NCBI RefSeq assembly: GCF_029269835.1
Contig: NZ_JARJBB010000016.1
Coordinates: 62,001 to 126,000, forward strand
Source: Streptomyces tropicalis
GTDB lineage: Bacteria; Actinomycetota; Actinomycetes; Streptomycetales; Streptomycetaceae
Direction of reading: 5' to 3'
Length of the DNA: 64,000 nt
Part shown: positions 8,690 through 17,580 of the stretch, in pieces
How the letters are laid out: each line of letters opens with the position of its first letter
How positions within the stretch are numbered: the stretch's first letter is position 1
Notes under the pieces: model-generated
Seen by the model: only the letters and a program-made list of their open reading frames with translations
Database searches by the model: none
What the model was told of the DNA's origin: nothing
Position numbers and translations under genes: made by a program

Positions 8690-9148
8690 ATGGACGCGGT
8701 GGACAGGCAGCTCATCCAGGCCCTGAGGGAGAACGGCCGGGCCTCCTACGCGGAGCTGGGACGCCTCGTCGGCCTGTCGGGACCGAGTGTCACCGACCGC
8801 ATCAACCGGCTGGAGGCGGCCGGCGTCATCACCGGCTACCGCGCCACGGTGGACGCCGCCTCCCTCGGGCTCGGCGTCATCGCCCTCATCGGCATCTCGC
8901 TCTCCGACGCCGCCGACCACGAGGACGTGGCGCGCCGGCTGAAGGACCTGCAGGAGATCGAGGACTGCTGGTTCATCGCCGGCGACGACTCCTTCATGCT
9001 CAAGGTGCGGGCGACGGACGTGGACGGCCTGGAGCGGATCATCCGCCGGCTGTCCGGCACCAAGGGCGTCTCCCGGACCCGTACCACCGTCGTGCTGTCG
9101 ACGAAGTGGGAGAACCGGGTCGGCGAGCTGCCCGAGGAGATCGTCTAG
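8690..9148 (+). CDS. Lrp/AsnC-family transcriptional regulator
   Basis: The protein has 152 residues. An N-terminal helix-turn-helix (about 2-60, with YAELGRLVGLSGPSVTDRI) is followed by a C-terminal RAM/ligand-binding domain, the standard Lrp/AsnC layout. These proteins form dimers or octamers and usually sense amino acids; the effector here is not deducible. A GGAAGG purine run lies about 9 nt before the ATG. It sits between mqnM and mqnE and could regulate either, but that is inference from position only. A GC hairpin follows the stop. Confidence 0.9.
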   Translation: MDAVDRQLIQALRENGRASYAELGRLVGLSGPSVTDRINRLEAAGVITGYRATVDAASLGLGVIALIGISLSDAADHEDVARRLKDLQEIEDCWFIAGDDSFMLKVRATDVDGLERIIRRLSGTKGVSRTRTTVVLSTKWENRVGELPEEIV

Positions 9149-9160
9149 CCCCTGCGGGAC

Positions 9161-9189
9161 GCGGGGTCCGGCGCGTGCCGGGGCCCCGC
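9161..9189 (+). terminator. GC hairpin after the Lrp gene
   Basis: GCGGGG-T-CCGGC pairs with GCCGGGGCCCCGC around a GCGT loop, with one bulge, starting 13 nt after the Lrp stop codon. This is a likely transcription terminator without a U-tract. Confidence 0.5.
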
Positions 9190-9261
9190 CCGGCCGGGCC
9201 GCGGAGGCCCGGTGGGCGGGGGGTACGGTTGACGGAGTCTGTCTCAGAAAGAGGTAACGGC

Positions 9262-10425
9262 ATGGACGTCGGGCTCAAGCGCGAGCTGGAGGAGAAGGTC
9301 CGCTCCGGCGAGCGGCTGACCCGCGAGGACGGCATCGCGCTGTACGAGTCGGACGACCTGGCGTGGCTCGGCGGCCTCGCGCACGAGGTGCGGACGCGCA
9401 AGAACGGCGACGTCGTCCACTTCAACGTCAACCGCCACCTCAACATGACCAACGTGTGCACCGCGTCGTGCGCCTACTGCTCCTTCCAGCGCAAGCCCGG
9501 GGAGAAGGACGCGTACACGATGCGCATCGAGGAGGCGGTCCGGCTCGCCAAGTCGATGGAGGCGGACAACCTCACCGAGCTGCACATCGTCAACGGCCTG
9601 CACCCGAACCTGCCGTGGCGCTACTACCCGCGCTCCCTGCGCGAGCTGAAGGCCGCGCTGCCGGACGTGTCGCTGAAGGCGTTCACCGCCACGGAGATCC
9701 ACCACTTCGAGACGATCTCCGGCCTGAGCGCCTCCGAGATCCTCGACGAGCTGATCGACGCCGGACTGGAGTCGCTGACCGGCGGCGGCGCGGAGATCTT
9801 CGACTGGGAGGTCCGGCAGCACATCGTCGACCACCGCACCCACTGGGAGGACTGGTCGCGCATCCACCGGCTGGCGCACGAGAAGGGTCTGAAGACCCCG
9901 AGCACCATGCTGTACGGGCACATCGAGGAGCCCCGGCACCGTGTGGACCACGTGCTGCGGCTGCGCGAGCTGCAGGACGAGACCGGCGGCTTCCAGGTCT
10001 TCATCCCGCTGCGCTACCAGCACGACTTCGTGGACATGAAGGACGGCAAGGTCCGCAACCGCCTCCAGGCCCGGACCCAGATGGCGACCGGCGCGGAGGC
10101 GCTGAAGACCTTCGCGGTCTCCCGCCTGCTCTTCGACAACGTCCCGCACGTGAAGGTCTTCTGGGTGATGCACGGCGTGCAGACGGCGCAGCTCGCCCTG
10201 CAGCACGGCGCCGACGACATGGACGGCTCGGTCGTCGAGTACAAGATCACGCACGACGCGGACGACTTCGGCACGCCGAACAAGCTGACCCGCGAGGACC
10301 TGCTGGAGCTCATCCGCGACGCCGGCTTCCGCCCGGTGGAGCGGAACACGCGCTACGAGGTCATCCGCGAGTACGACGGTCCCGACCCGCTGCTCCGGGA
10401 GTCGCCGCAGCCGATGCGGGTCTGA
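9262..10425 (+). CDS. mqnE: Aminofutalosine synthase, radical SAM (MqnE)
   Basis: The protein has 387 residues with the radical-SAM CxxxCxxC motif CTASCAYC (Cys66, Cys70, Cys73) and family features shared with MqnC and CofH-like enzymes. MqnE joins the MqnA product, 3-[(1-carboxyvinyl)oxy]benzoate, to a SAM-derived adenosyl radical, giving aminofutalosine. MqnE rather than MqnC is assigned because a second paralogue at 21148 fits MqnC better (ERNINYTNVC leader and an FCAF site). ATG 9262 is preceded by GAGGTAA, a good ribosome site at 5 nt spacing; an in-frame extension upstream lacks one. It follows the Lrp gene on the same strand. Confidence 0.9.
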   Translation: MDVGLKRELEEKVRSGERLTREDGIALYESDDLAWLGGLAHEVRTRKNGDVVHFNVNRHLNMTNVCTASCAYCSFQRKPGEKDAYTMRIEEAVRLAKSMEADNLTELHIVNGLHPNLPWRYYPRSLRELKAALPDVSLKAFTATEIHHFETISGLSASEILDELIDAGLESLTGGGAEIFDWEVRQHIVDHRTHWEDWSRIHRLAHEKGLKTPSTMLYGHIEEPRHRVDHVLRLRELQDETGGFQVFIPLRYQHDFVDMKDGKVRNRLQARTQMATGAEALKTFAVSRLLFDNVPHVKVFWVMHGVQTAQLALQHGADDMDGSVVEYKITHDADDFGTPNKLTREDLLELIRDAGFRPVERNTRYEVIREYDGPDPLLRESPQPMRV

Positions 10426-10459
10426 CGGCGCCGGCATTCGTAAGGGATACACTCGCCCT

Positions 10460-10984
10460 ATGCCCCTTACGTTCACCCTCGACCCGTCCATGGACCCCGC
10501 CCTGCGGGACGGGATCCTCGATCTGTGGGCCGACGTGACGGACGCGGGCGGAGCGGTCGGCTTCGTGGCCCCCGCCTCCCGGGAGGCGATACGCGCGGAG
10601 CTGCTCAAGCACCTCACGGCGATGGCGGACGGCCGCGCCCGCCTCCTGGTCGGCCACGACGAGGACGGGCGCGTCGCCGCCGCCGCGTTCCTCACCTTCA
10701 ACACCCACCGGCTGATGACCCACTGGCTGTGGCTGTACACGGTGATGGTGCACCCGCGGCACCAGGGCAAGGGGTACGGGCGTGACCTGCTGGCCGCCGC
10801 GGCCGGGGCGGCCCGCGGCTTCGACGGCATCGAGGCGATCCGGCTGACCTGCCGCGGCGGGCTCGGCCTGGAGCGCTTCTACGGCTCCTGCGGCTACAAG
10901 GAGGTCGGGCGGGTGCCCGGCGCCATCCGCGTCGCCCCGGACGACGACCGCGACGACGTGATCATGCTGCTCCCGCTGACCTGA
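10460..10984 (+). CDS. GNAT-family N-acetyltransferase
   Basis: The 174-residue protein has a single GNAT domain. The acetyl-CoA-binding motif A is visible as HPRHQGKGYGRDLL (about residues 98-111), preceded by the LYTVMV strand. The substrate is unknown. The gene is 34 bp after mqnE but appears to have its own start signal: TACACT lies exactly 6 nt before the ATG and there is no Shine-Dalgarno, which fits a leaderless transcript. No relation to menaquinone synthesis is evident apart from position. Confidence 0.85.
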   Translation: MPLTFTLDPSMDPALRDGILDLWADVTDAGGAVGFVAPASREAIRAELLKHLTAMADGRARLLVGHDEDGRVAAAAFLTFNTHRLMTHWLWLYTVMVHPRHQGKGYGRDLLAAAAGAARGFDGIEAIRLTCRGGLGLERFYGSCGYKEVGRVPGAIRVAPDDDRDDVIMLLPLT

Positions 10985-11118
10985 GGTTTTGACCCCCTTG
11001 GTACCCCCTTGCAAGATCTCGCCCCGGCCGTGCTTCACTGGACGGTGACCCCGGGGGCCCGCCCCGGCCCCGCCCCCGCCGCCTCGGCGCGACCCACGGA
11101 ACGAAAGAGTGGATTGAG

Positions 11119-11418
11119 ATGCTCCGCTACACGCTGATGCGCCTCGGGATCTTCGTGGCCTGCCTCGTGGTGGTCTGGGGCCTCGTCTTCACGGGGCTCG
11201 CCCCGCGCGGCCTCGGCGCCTCCAACCCGTTCTGGATCCTCCTGCTCGCCCTGGTGATCTCGGCCCCGATCAGCTTCGTGGTGCTGCGCAAGGAGCGGGA
11301 CCGTGCCTCGGTCCAGGTCTCCCGCCGGGTCGACCGCATGAAGGCGAACATCGACGCCAGCCGCGCCCAGGAGGACATGGCCGACGACGCGGCCCGCGCC
11401 GGCGGCTCCGCGTCCTGA
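11119..11418 (+). CDS. DUF4229-type small membrane protein
   Basis: The 99-residue protein has two hydrophobic helices (about 8-30 and 36-55) and a charged, helical C-terminal tail rich in Arg, Asp and Ala (VSRRVDRMKANIDASRAQED). This matches the DUF4229 architecture widespread in streptomycetes next to mqn and respiratory genes. Its function is unknown. A GAAAGAG purine run lies about 9 nt upstream of the ATG. It is probably embedded in the cytoplasmic membrane with the tail inside. Confidence 0.8.
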   Translation: MLRYTLMRLGIFVACLVVVWGLVFTGLAPRGLGASNPFWILLLALVISAPISFVVLRKERDRASVQVSRRVDRMKANIDASRAQEDMADDAARAGGSAS

Positions 11419-11489
11419 TTCGTACCCTCCCCGGCCTCCGGGCGGGCGCGGCGGGCCTTCCGCCGGTCTCCGGACCGTAGGCTTTCCCC

Positions 11490-12188
11490 ATGGGTGCCGT
11501 GAAGACCAGGCGGATGCCGCGGGCCGTGCGCGAGCAGCAGATGCTCGACGCCGCCGTGCAGATCTTCGGCCGGCGCGGCTACATGGCCGCCTCGATGGAC
11601 GAGATCGCCGAACTGGCGGGCGTATCCAAGCCGTTGGTCTACCTGTACCTCAACTCCAAGGAAGACCTCTTCACCGCCTGCATCCGCCGTGAGGCCGGGA
11701 CGCTGGCCGAGGCGGTCCGCGCCGGTGTGCGGCCGGGGCTGCCGGCCGACCGCCAACTCTGGGACGGGCTCCGCGCGTTCTTCGCGCACACCGCCGGGCA
11801 CCCGCACGGCTGGACGGTGCTGCACCTGCAGGCCCGTACGCACGGCGAGCGGTTCGCCGCCGAAGTGGCCGCGCTGCGCGCGGAGATCGTCGCCTTCGTC
11901 ACCCGGCTGATCGCGGCCGCCGCGCGGGAGGCGGTCCCCCCGGCTCCCGGGTGCGTCCGCGCGGGCCGGGACACCCGTGACGGCGATCTGCCCGACCAGG
12001 AGGTCACCGGGCTCGCGGAGGCCCTCGTCGGCGCCGCCGAGTCCCTCGCCGCCTGGGCCAACACCACGCCCGGGGTCACCTCCCGGCAGGCCGCGGCCAC
12101 CCTGATGAACGTGGCCTGGTCGGGCCTCGGCGCCCTCATGGAGGGGCGCCCCTGGACCCCGCCCGCGGTGGACCCCGCGGTCAGCTGA
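11490..12188 (+). CDS. TetR-family transcriptional regulator
   Basis: The protein has 232 residues with an N-terminal TetR helix-turn-helix (roughly residues 13-58; the GYMAASMDEIAELAGVSKPL region is diagnostic) and a divergent helical ligand-binding domain. It is convergent with the MaoC-like gene, the stop regions overlapping by 8 bp. Candidate operators lie upstream of that gene (see 13122). Regulation of the MaoC-like and acyl-CoA synthetase genes is inferred from proximity. TAGGCT exactly 6 nt before the ATG suggests a leaderless mRNA. Confidence 0.9.
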   Translation: MGAVKTRRMPRAVREQQMLDAAVQIFGRRGYMAASMDEIAELAGVSKPLVYLYLNSKEDLFTACIRREAGTLAEAVRAGVRPGLPADRQLWDGLRAFFAHTAGHPHGWTVLHLQARTHGERFAAEVAALRAEIVAFVTRLIAAAAREAVPPAPGCVRAGRDTRDGDLPDQEVTGLAEALVGAAESLAAWANTTPGVTSRQAAATLMNVAWSGLGALMEGRPWTPPAVDPAVS

Positions 12189-13095
12189 GCAGCGGCAGGA
12201 CCTCGCCCGTCAGGTGCTCGCGGCCGTCGCCCGCGCCGCGCAGCGCGAAGCGGCCGCCGTCGTCGGCCGCGTAGGCGACCGTCGCGGGCAGCAGCACCGG
12301 GGACCTGAACTCCGCCCGGACCCGGGCGGCCTCGGGGACGCCGTGGGCGGCCAGGCAGCGGGCCACGGTCAGCATGCCGTGCGCGATGGCCCGCGGGAAC
12401 CCGAACAGCCGGGCGGTGAGCGGGGAGAGGTGGATCGGGTTGCGGTCCCCGGAGGCGGCGCCGTACCGCCGTCCGGCGTCCCCCGCGATCCGCCACTCCG
12501 CCCGGACCGGCAGCGGCTCCCGCGCCTCCTCCGGACGCCCCTCGTGCGCCTCGGCCCCGGCCGCGGTCCCGTCGGTCCGGTGGCGCGCCAGATAGGTGCT
12601 CGTCGACTCCCACACCACCTTCCCGTCCGCGCGCAGCTCGGTCACCACCGAGGCCTCCGTGCCGCGCCGGTGCGGTGCCAACCCGGAGGTGTGCACGGCC
12701 AGTTCGTAGGTGCCGGTCGCGGGCAGGGCGGTGTGCCGGGTCAGCGTGATCGAGGTGTGGACCAGCCCGAGCAGCGGCAGCGGGAAGTCCCGCGCGCTCA
12801 TCAGCCGCATGGCCGCCGGGAAGCCGAGCACGTGCGGATAGGTGACGGGCAGTGCGTCCGCACCGGTGGGGAAGGCGCACACCCGCTCGTAGGCGGCCAG
12901 CCGGGCGAGGTCGATCCGGACCCCGGGCAGCACCAGCCGGGTGCGCGGGACGGGCGCGTCCGGGCGGGGGCGTTTGCCCGGGGAGCGCAGGGCGCCGCGG
13001 GCGAGCAGGGGCGCGAGGGCGGGGGAGCGGTCGAGGACGACGGCGTCGGGGGTCCCGGAGCCGTGCGCGGTGGAGCTCGGGCGGCGGTCGGCCAT
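12181..13095 (-). CDS. MaoC-like (hot-dog) hydratase/dehydratase-family protein
   Basis: The 304-residue protein has two hot-dog halves. The second contains the MaoC signature SGDRNPIHLSP (catalytic Asp and His) and FPRAIAHGML near residues 205-235. Family members hydrate enoyl-CoA or enoyl-ACP thioesters. Two in-frame ATGs are six bases apart; the inner one (13095) is chosen because AAGGGAG then sits at a normal 6-nt spacing, whereas it abuts the outer ATG (13101). The gene faces an acyl-CoA synthetase gene across a 295-bp divergent region with palindromes, suggesting a lipid-metabolism pair. Confidence 0.85.
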   Translation of the reverse strand: MADRRPSSTAHGSGTPDAVVLDRSPALAPLLARGALRSPGKRPRPDAPVPRTRLVLPGVRIDLARLAAYERVCAFPTGADALPVTYPHVLGFPAAMRLMSARDFPLPLLGLVHTSITLTRHTALPATGTYELAVHTSGLAPHRRGTEASVVTELRADGKVVWESTSTYLARHRTDGTAAGAEAHEGRPEEAREPLPVRAEWRIAGDAGRRYGAASGDRNPIHLSPLTARLFGFPRAIAHGMLTVARCLAAHGVPEAARVRAEFRSPVLLPATVAYAADDGGRFALRGAGDGREHLTGEVLPLLS

Positions 13096-13121
13096 GGCCA
13101 TCTCCCTTGGGGTGCAATGTG

Positions 13122-13151
13122 CTTACTCCGAAGTAAGGTTACCGAAGGTAA
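13122..13151. promoter_or_regulatory. Two adjacent palindromes, candidate TetR operators
   Basis: CTTACTCCGAAGTAAG (13122-13137) is an inverted repeat with 6-bp arms and a 4-bp centre. One base further on is TTACC-GAA-GGTAA (13139-13151). Both share a TTAC...GTAA core and lie 27-56 bp upstream of the MaoC-like start, where a repressor would block its promoter. The TetR gene next door is the natural candidate. This is a structural inference, not a match to a known consensus. Confidence 0.5.
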
Positions 13152-13390
13152 GACCGGGGTGCGGTGGGGAGGAGACCGCGCCCGTGGGAGATTGAAGGTT
13201 GCACATCCCCGGCGCCGGACCATCTCGGGTCCCTCGCCGGATCCGCACGAAGTCCCCACGAACGAGCCGTACGATCGCGCTTTCAGCCGGCGGTGACCCC
13301 CGAGCCGCGGACCGCCGGTGACCCCCCGGTACGCACTGCGCGTACCCCATGCCGCAGAGCAGTCCGTACCTGCAGGCCCCAGGAGCTGCC

Positions 13391-15334
13391 ATGCCCATCT
13401 CGTACTCGTCCCCGTCGCCCGTGCCGCAGTCCGCGTCGGAGTTCGACTACGACCCCGACGGGGGGCCCGCCTTCGTGGAGCCGCTGACACGCCGGCTGGA
13501 CGGCGAGGTGCGCGAGGCGTACGTGCCCGCGCTGGTGCCGTCGGTGACCCACGGCTCCCTGGCCGACCTGCCGTTCGAGAACGCGGACACCGACCCCGGG
13601 CACCGGGTCTTCAGCCGCCGGGACGCGCAGGGCGGGTGGACCGACGTCACGGCGGCGCAGTTCGCGGCCGAGGTCACCGCCGTCGCGAAGGGGCTGATCG
13701 CGGAGGGCCTCGTCCCCGGCGACCGGATCGCCGTCATGGCCCGCACCCGCTACGAGTGGACCCTCCTCGACTTCGCCGCCTGGGCCGCGGGCCTGGTCAC
13801 CGTGCCCGTCTACCCGACGTCCTCGCTGTTCCAGACCCGCTGGATCCTCCAGGACTCCGGTGCGGTGGCCCTGATCACCGAGACCACCGCGCAGGCGGCG
13901 GCCCTCGGCCCGCAGCGCGAGCACCTCTTCGCCCTGCGCCACCTCTGGGTCGTCGACCAGGGCCACGTGGACGCACTCGCGGAGGCGGGCGCGGCGGTCC
14001 CCGACCAGGAGGTCACCGTCCGCCGCGGCGTCCTCGGCCCGGACACCCTGGCCACCCTCATCTACACCTCGGGCACCACCGGCCGCCCCAAGGGCTGCGC
14101 GCTGACCCACGGCAACTTCCTCGCCGAGGTCGACAACGCGGTCGAACTCCTCGACCCGGTCTTCAAGGCGAAGTCCGAGGACTCCTGCACCCTGCTCTTC
14201 CTGCCGCTGTCCCACGTCTTCGGCCGCATGGTCGCGGTCGCCTGCGTCCGCGCCCGGGTCCGGCTGGGCCACGCGCCGAGCCTGCAGGCGGAGGACCTGC
14301 TGGCCGACCTCGCGAGCTTCCGGCCGACGTTCCTGCTGGCCATCCCCTACATGCTGGAGAAGATCTACAACAACGCCCGTGCGACCGCCGAGCGCGGCGG
14401 CCGGGCGGCCGCCTTCGACCGCGCGGCGAGCGTGGCCCGCCGCTTCGGCGAGGCCGTGGAGGCCCGCCAGCACGGCACCGGCAACGGACCGACCCGCGCC
14501 CTGCGCACGGCCCGCGTCTTCTACGACCCCCTGGTCTACCGCCGCATCAGGAACGCCCTGGGCGGCCGGCTCCGGCACGTCATCTGCGGCGGCTCGCCGC
14601 TCGGCCGCCGCCTCGCCGCCTTCTACGCCGGCACCGGCATCGAGATCTACGAGGGCTACGGGCTGACCGAGACGACGGGCGCCGCCACGGTCACCCCACC
14701 GCGCCGGCCCCGCCTCGGCACGGTCGGCTGGCCGCTCCCCGGCACCAAGGTGCGCATCGCCGCCGACGGCGAGGTCCTGCTCTCCGGCGGCCAGGTCCTG
14801 CGCGGCTACTGGGACCCGAACGCCGGCGGAGTCGTCCCGGCCACCCACGACGGCTGGTTCCCCACCGGTGACATCGGCCGCCTGGACGACGACGGCTATC
14901 TGACGATCACGGGCCGCAAGAAGGAGATCCTGATCACCGCGGGCGGCAAGAACGTGGCCCCGGCCCCGCTGGAGAACTGGCTGCGCTCCCACCCGCTGGT
15001 CTCCCAGTGCATCGTGCTGGGCGACGGCCGCCCCTTCGTCTCCGCACTGATCACGCTGGACCCGGAGGGCATCACGCACTGGCGCCAGATGAACGGCAAG
15101 CACCCGGTGCCCGCCGAGTTCCTCACCGAGGACCCGGACCTCCTGGCGGTGCTCCAGCGGGCGGTCGACGAGGCCAACAAGCTGGTCTCCCGCCCCGAGT
15201 CGATCCGCCGCTTCGCGGTGCTCCCCGCCGAGTTCTCCGAGGAGACAGGCCACCTGACCCCCTCGATGAAGCTCCGCCGCGCCGCGATCATGCGCGACTT
15301 CGCCCGCGAGGTGGACGCCCTGTACGGGCAGTGA
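13391..15334 (+). CDS. AMP-forming long-chain acyl-CoA synthetase/ligase
   Basis: The 647-residue enzyme belongs to the ANL superfamily. The P-loop-like AMP motif IYTSGTTGRPKG lies near residues 224-235. GYGLTETTGA is at about 422-431, GWFPTGDIGRLDDDGYL near 488-504, and GRKKEILITAGGKN near 508-521 (hinge and catalytic-loop region). It would activate a fatty acid to acyl-CoA via acyl-AMP. ATG 13391 is preferred because AGGAG is 5 nt upstream; an in-frame ATG at 13349 lacks a site. It is divergent from the MaoC-like gene, so a shared regulator is plausible. Confidence 0.9.
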   Translation: MPISYSSPSPVPQSASEFDYDPDGGPAFVEPLTRRLDGEVREAYVPALVPSVTHGSLADLPFENADTDPGHRVFSRRDAQGGWTDVTAAQFAAEVTAVAKGLIAEGLVPGDRIAVMARTRYEWTLLDFAAWAAGLVTVPVYPTSSLFQTRWILQDSGAVALITETTAQAAALGPQREHLFALRHLWVVDQGHVDALAEAGAAVPDQEVTVRRGVLGPDTLATLIYTSGTTGRPKGCALTHGNFLAEVDNAVELLDPVFKAKSEDSCTLLFLPLSHVFGRMVAVACVRARVRLGHAPSLQAEDLLADLASFRPTFLLAIPYMLEKIYNNARATAERGGRAAAFDRAASVARRFGEAVEARQHGTGNGPTRALRTARVFYDPLVYRRIRNALGGRLRHVICGGSPLGRRLAAFYAGTGIEIYEGYGLTETTGAATVTPPRRPRLGTVGWPLPGTKVRIAADGEVLLSGGQVLRGYWDPNAGGVVPATHDGWFPTGDIGRLDDDGYLTITGRKKEILITAGGKNVAPAPLENWLRSHPLVSQCIVLGDGRPFVSALITLDPEGITHWRQMNGKHPVPAEFLTEDPDLLAVLQRAVDEANKLVSRPESIRRFAVLPAEFSEETGHLTPSMKLRRAAIMRDFAREVDALYGQ

Positions 15335-15359
15335 TCCACGGGGCGCGGGCCCGGCGTCC

Positions 15360-15672
15360 TCAGCCCGCCGGGGCCGGGTCCCGGCCCGCGCAGCACTCCA
15401 CCACCGTCTCCGCGAACACCCGTGCCGCCGGCCCGAGCGCGGACCAGCGGCGCGCCGCCCAGCCGACGGTGAGGGGGCGCAGGCCGGGCACGGGCACCAG
15501 CCGCAGCGGGCCGGAGGTCCCGGCACGGCCCGGCAGCGCGGGCACCACCGCCCGCCCCAGGCCCAGCTCGGCCAGCAGCAGCGCGGTGTCCCAGTCGGCG
15601 ACGCTCGTGTCGAAGCCGAACCGCACTCCCAGCTCCGCGCACGCCCGGTCCGGGTGAGCGGCCGAGGCGCTG
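15360..15672 (-). pseudogene. LysR-type regulator remnant (C-terminal ligand-binding domain only)
   Basis: About 100 codons encode a typical end of a LysR substrate-binding domain: GFDTSVADWDTALLLAELG, then GRAVVPALPGR, RLVPVPGLRP and LTVGWAARRW. The winged-helix N-terminus expected about 180 codons upstream is absent. The in-frame extension beyond 15672 is Arg/Pro-rich and shows no LysR similarity. This looks like a decayed or truncated regulator. A short intact protein starting within the region is possible, but no convincing start was found. Confidence 0.6.
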
Positions 15673-16019
15673 TTGGGCGGGACCGGGCGAGGGGAGGGAG
15701 CGGGTGCCGACCCGTTTCGGGGGAGATCGCGGAGTGGTGATCGTCGCGTCCGGAGATCACGGAAATGCGCGGCGCGGTGAGTGCGCCGGGAATCGGACGA
15801 TGGCGTTCCGCCGGGATACGGAGCGGGGAAAACCCGGGCGGCGCGGTGCCGAACGGGAGAATCCGGCGAACGTCCGGCGGGAGCGGCCGGCCGTGGTCGA
15901 AGAGTTCGCCGAGAATTCACCGGGGGAGCGGCCGGACGGGGAAAGGCAGGAGCCCCGTCGCCGAAAGGCGCGGGGCTCCTTGGGTACTGCAATCAGATCT
16001 GCTACTGCGTGTCGAACGC
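15673..16019. other. Gene-poor stretch between LysR remnant and cspA
   Basis: These 347 bases hold only the cspA terminator hairpin near 15948-15980. Frames crossing it are Arg/Gly-rich with no recognisable domain, and no RNA gene was seen. It may be decayed sequence from the missing half of the LysR gene. Confidence 0.5.
15948..15980 (-). terminator. Strong hairpin with GAAA loop, cspA terminator
   Basis: AGGAGCCCCG pairs with CGGGGCTCCT, with an inner CGCC/GGCG stem closed by a GAAA tetraloop and a single bulged T. It lies about 40 bp after the cspA stop and could terminate transcription from either side. Confidence 0.75.
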
Positions 16020-16223
16020 TCAGACCGGGGTGACGTTCTCCGCCTGCGGGCCCTTCGGACCCTGCGTCACGTCGAAGCTCACCTGCTGGTTCTCTTCGAG
16101 GGAGCGGAAGCCGGACGCGTTGATCGCGGAGTAGTGGACGAAGACGTCGGGGCCGCCGCCTTCCTGGGCGATGAATCCAAAGCCCTTTTCGGCGTTGAAC
16201 CACTTCACGGTTCCGGTAGCCAT
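16020..16223 (-). CDS. cspA: Cold-shock protein, CspA family
   Basis: This 67-residue single cold-shock domain begins MATGTVKWFNAEKGFGFI, with RNP1 KGFGFI and RNP2 VFVHYS. It binds single-stranded RNA/DNA and melts mRNA structure. The ATG at 16223 is preceded by an AAGGAGG-like site (antisense of gccctccttg), an excellent ribosome site. A 5' region of more than 100 nt up to the divergent mqnA may act as a cold-responsive leader, as is common for csp genes, but no specific element was identified. It is followed by a strong hairpin. Confidence 0.95.
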   Translation of the reverse strand: MATGTVKWFNAEKGFGFIAQEGGGPDVFVHYSAINASGFRSLEENQQVSFDVTQGPKGPQAENVTPV

Positions 16224-16509
16224 AAGCCCTCCTTGGGCCCAAAGGGTCGCCCTGCTCCAGAACCTGCAAGTGATAACGGCACGGCCGCACAACTGCATAC
16301 GTCTGAAAACGACCAGAGCCCGCGGTTACATGCTCCGCAGGCTCTGTACTGCAAGGGAAACCAAACTGCAACTTGCTGGTGAGCCTAGCATGCGGGCAGC
16401 CGAACGCAATAGAGGTCAAGATCACGTCACCCGGATGTTTGAAGGCTCTGGTCAGAGGTTGACGCGGAGGGTGACGGGGGTTGGCCGCCGGGGCTCCCGG
16501 GGCAGGGTC

Positions 16510-16515
16510 TAGCCT
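16510..16515 (+). promoter_or_regulatory. Candidate -10 of mqnA
   Basis: TAGCCT lies 6 nt before the mqnA GTG, and the sequence between has no Shine-Dalgarno character. This arrangement predicts transcription starting at or next to the start codon. No good -35 hexamer is visible at 17-19 bp. Confidence 0.4.
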
Positions 16516-16521
16516 CCCGAT

Positions 16522-17370
16522 GTGGACAATTCTCGCACCCGGCCGCGCGTCGGACACATCCAGTTCCTGAACTGCCTGCCCCTGTACTGGGGGCTCGCGA
16601 GAACCGGCACCCTCCTCGACTTCGAGCTGACCAAGGACACCCCGGAGAAGCTCAGCGAGCAGCTGGTGCGGGGTGATCTCGACATCGGCCCGATCACTCT
16701 CGTCGAGTTCCTGAAGAACGCCGACGACCTGGTCGCCTTCCCGGACATCGCCGTCGGCTGCAACGGCCCGGTGATGTCCTGCGTGATCGTCTCCCAGGTC
16801 CCGCTGGACCGGCTGGACGGCGCCCGTGTCGCCCTCGGCTCGACCTCCCGCACCTCGGTCCGCCTGGCACAGCTGCTGCTGGCCGACCGGTACGGGGTGA
16901 ACCCGGACTACTACACCTGCCCGCCCGACCTCAGCCTGATGATGCAGGAGGCCGAGGCCGCGGTCCTCATCGGCGACGCCGCCCTGCGCGCCAACCTCCT
17001 CGACGGGCCCCGCTTCGGGCTCCAGGTGCACGACCTCGGTGCCCTCTGGAAGGAGTGGACCGGGCTGCCCTTCGTCTTCGCGGTGTGGGCGGCGCGCCGG
17101 GACTACCTCGCACGCGAGCCGGTCATCACCCGCCAGGTCCACGAGGCGTTCCTCGCCTCACGCAACCTCTCTCTGGAGGAGGTCGGCAAGGTCGCCGAGC
17201 AGGCGTCCCGCTGGGAGGACTTCGACCAGCAGGTCCTGGAGCAGTACTTCACCACCCTCGACTTCAGCTTCGGCGGGCCGCAGCTGGCCGCGGTCCAGGA
17301 GTTCGCCCGGCGCGTCGGGCCGACCACCGGCTTCCCGGACGACGTGAAGGTGGAGCTGCTCGGGGCCTGA
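16522..17370 (+). CDS. mqnA: Chorismate dehydratase (MqnA), menaquinone biosynthesis
   Basis: The 282-residue protein has a periplasmic-binding-like fold but no signal peptide. It opens with VGHIQFLNCLPLYWGL, the characteristic MqnA start. MqnA dehydrates chorismate to 3-[(1-carboxyvinyl)oxy]benzoate, the first committed step of the futalosine route and the substrate of MqnE. Supporting segments are GCNGPVMSCVIVS and DAALRANLLDGPRFG. The GTG at 16522 is used; the overlapping ATG at 16520 is out of frame. It is divergent from cspA and followed by the kinase gene after 210 bp. Confidence 0.95.
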   Translation: MDNSRTRPRVGHIQFLNCLPLYWGLARTGTLLDFELTKDTPEKLSEQLVRGDLDIGPITLVEFLKNADDLVAFPDIAVGCNGPVMSCVIVSQVPLDRLDGARVALGSTSRTSVRLAQLLLADRYGVNPDYYTCPPDLSLMMQEAEAAVLIGDAALRANLLDGPRFGLQVHDLGALWKEWTGLPFVFAVWAARRDYLAREPVITRQVHEAFLASRNLSLEEVGKVAEQASRWEDFDQQVLEQYFTTLDFSFGGPQLAAVQEFARRVGPTTGFPDDVKVELLGA

Positions 17371-17580
17371 CGGGCCGGATTCAGCCGTCCGGCGGCAGCC
17401 GATCGGCTGACGGGCGGTCCGCACCGCCCCCGTGGGCACGCACTCCCCGAGGGCGCGTCGGCCGCGGCGGGGCGCAACCCCGGCCGCCGCGCGACGGTCC
17501 GCGCGGGCCCGGGTGCCGCCGGGCCGCCGCCCGGCCGCGGGCCCGGCACTACCCTGCTGGAGAGGCGTTACGGGGGAGGG

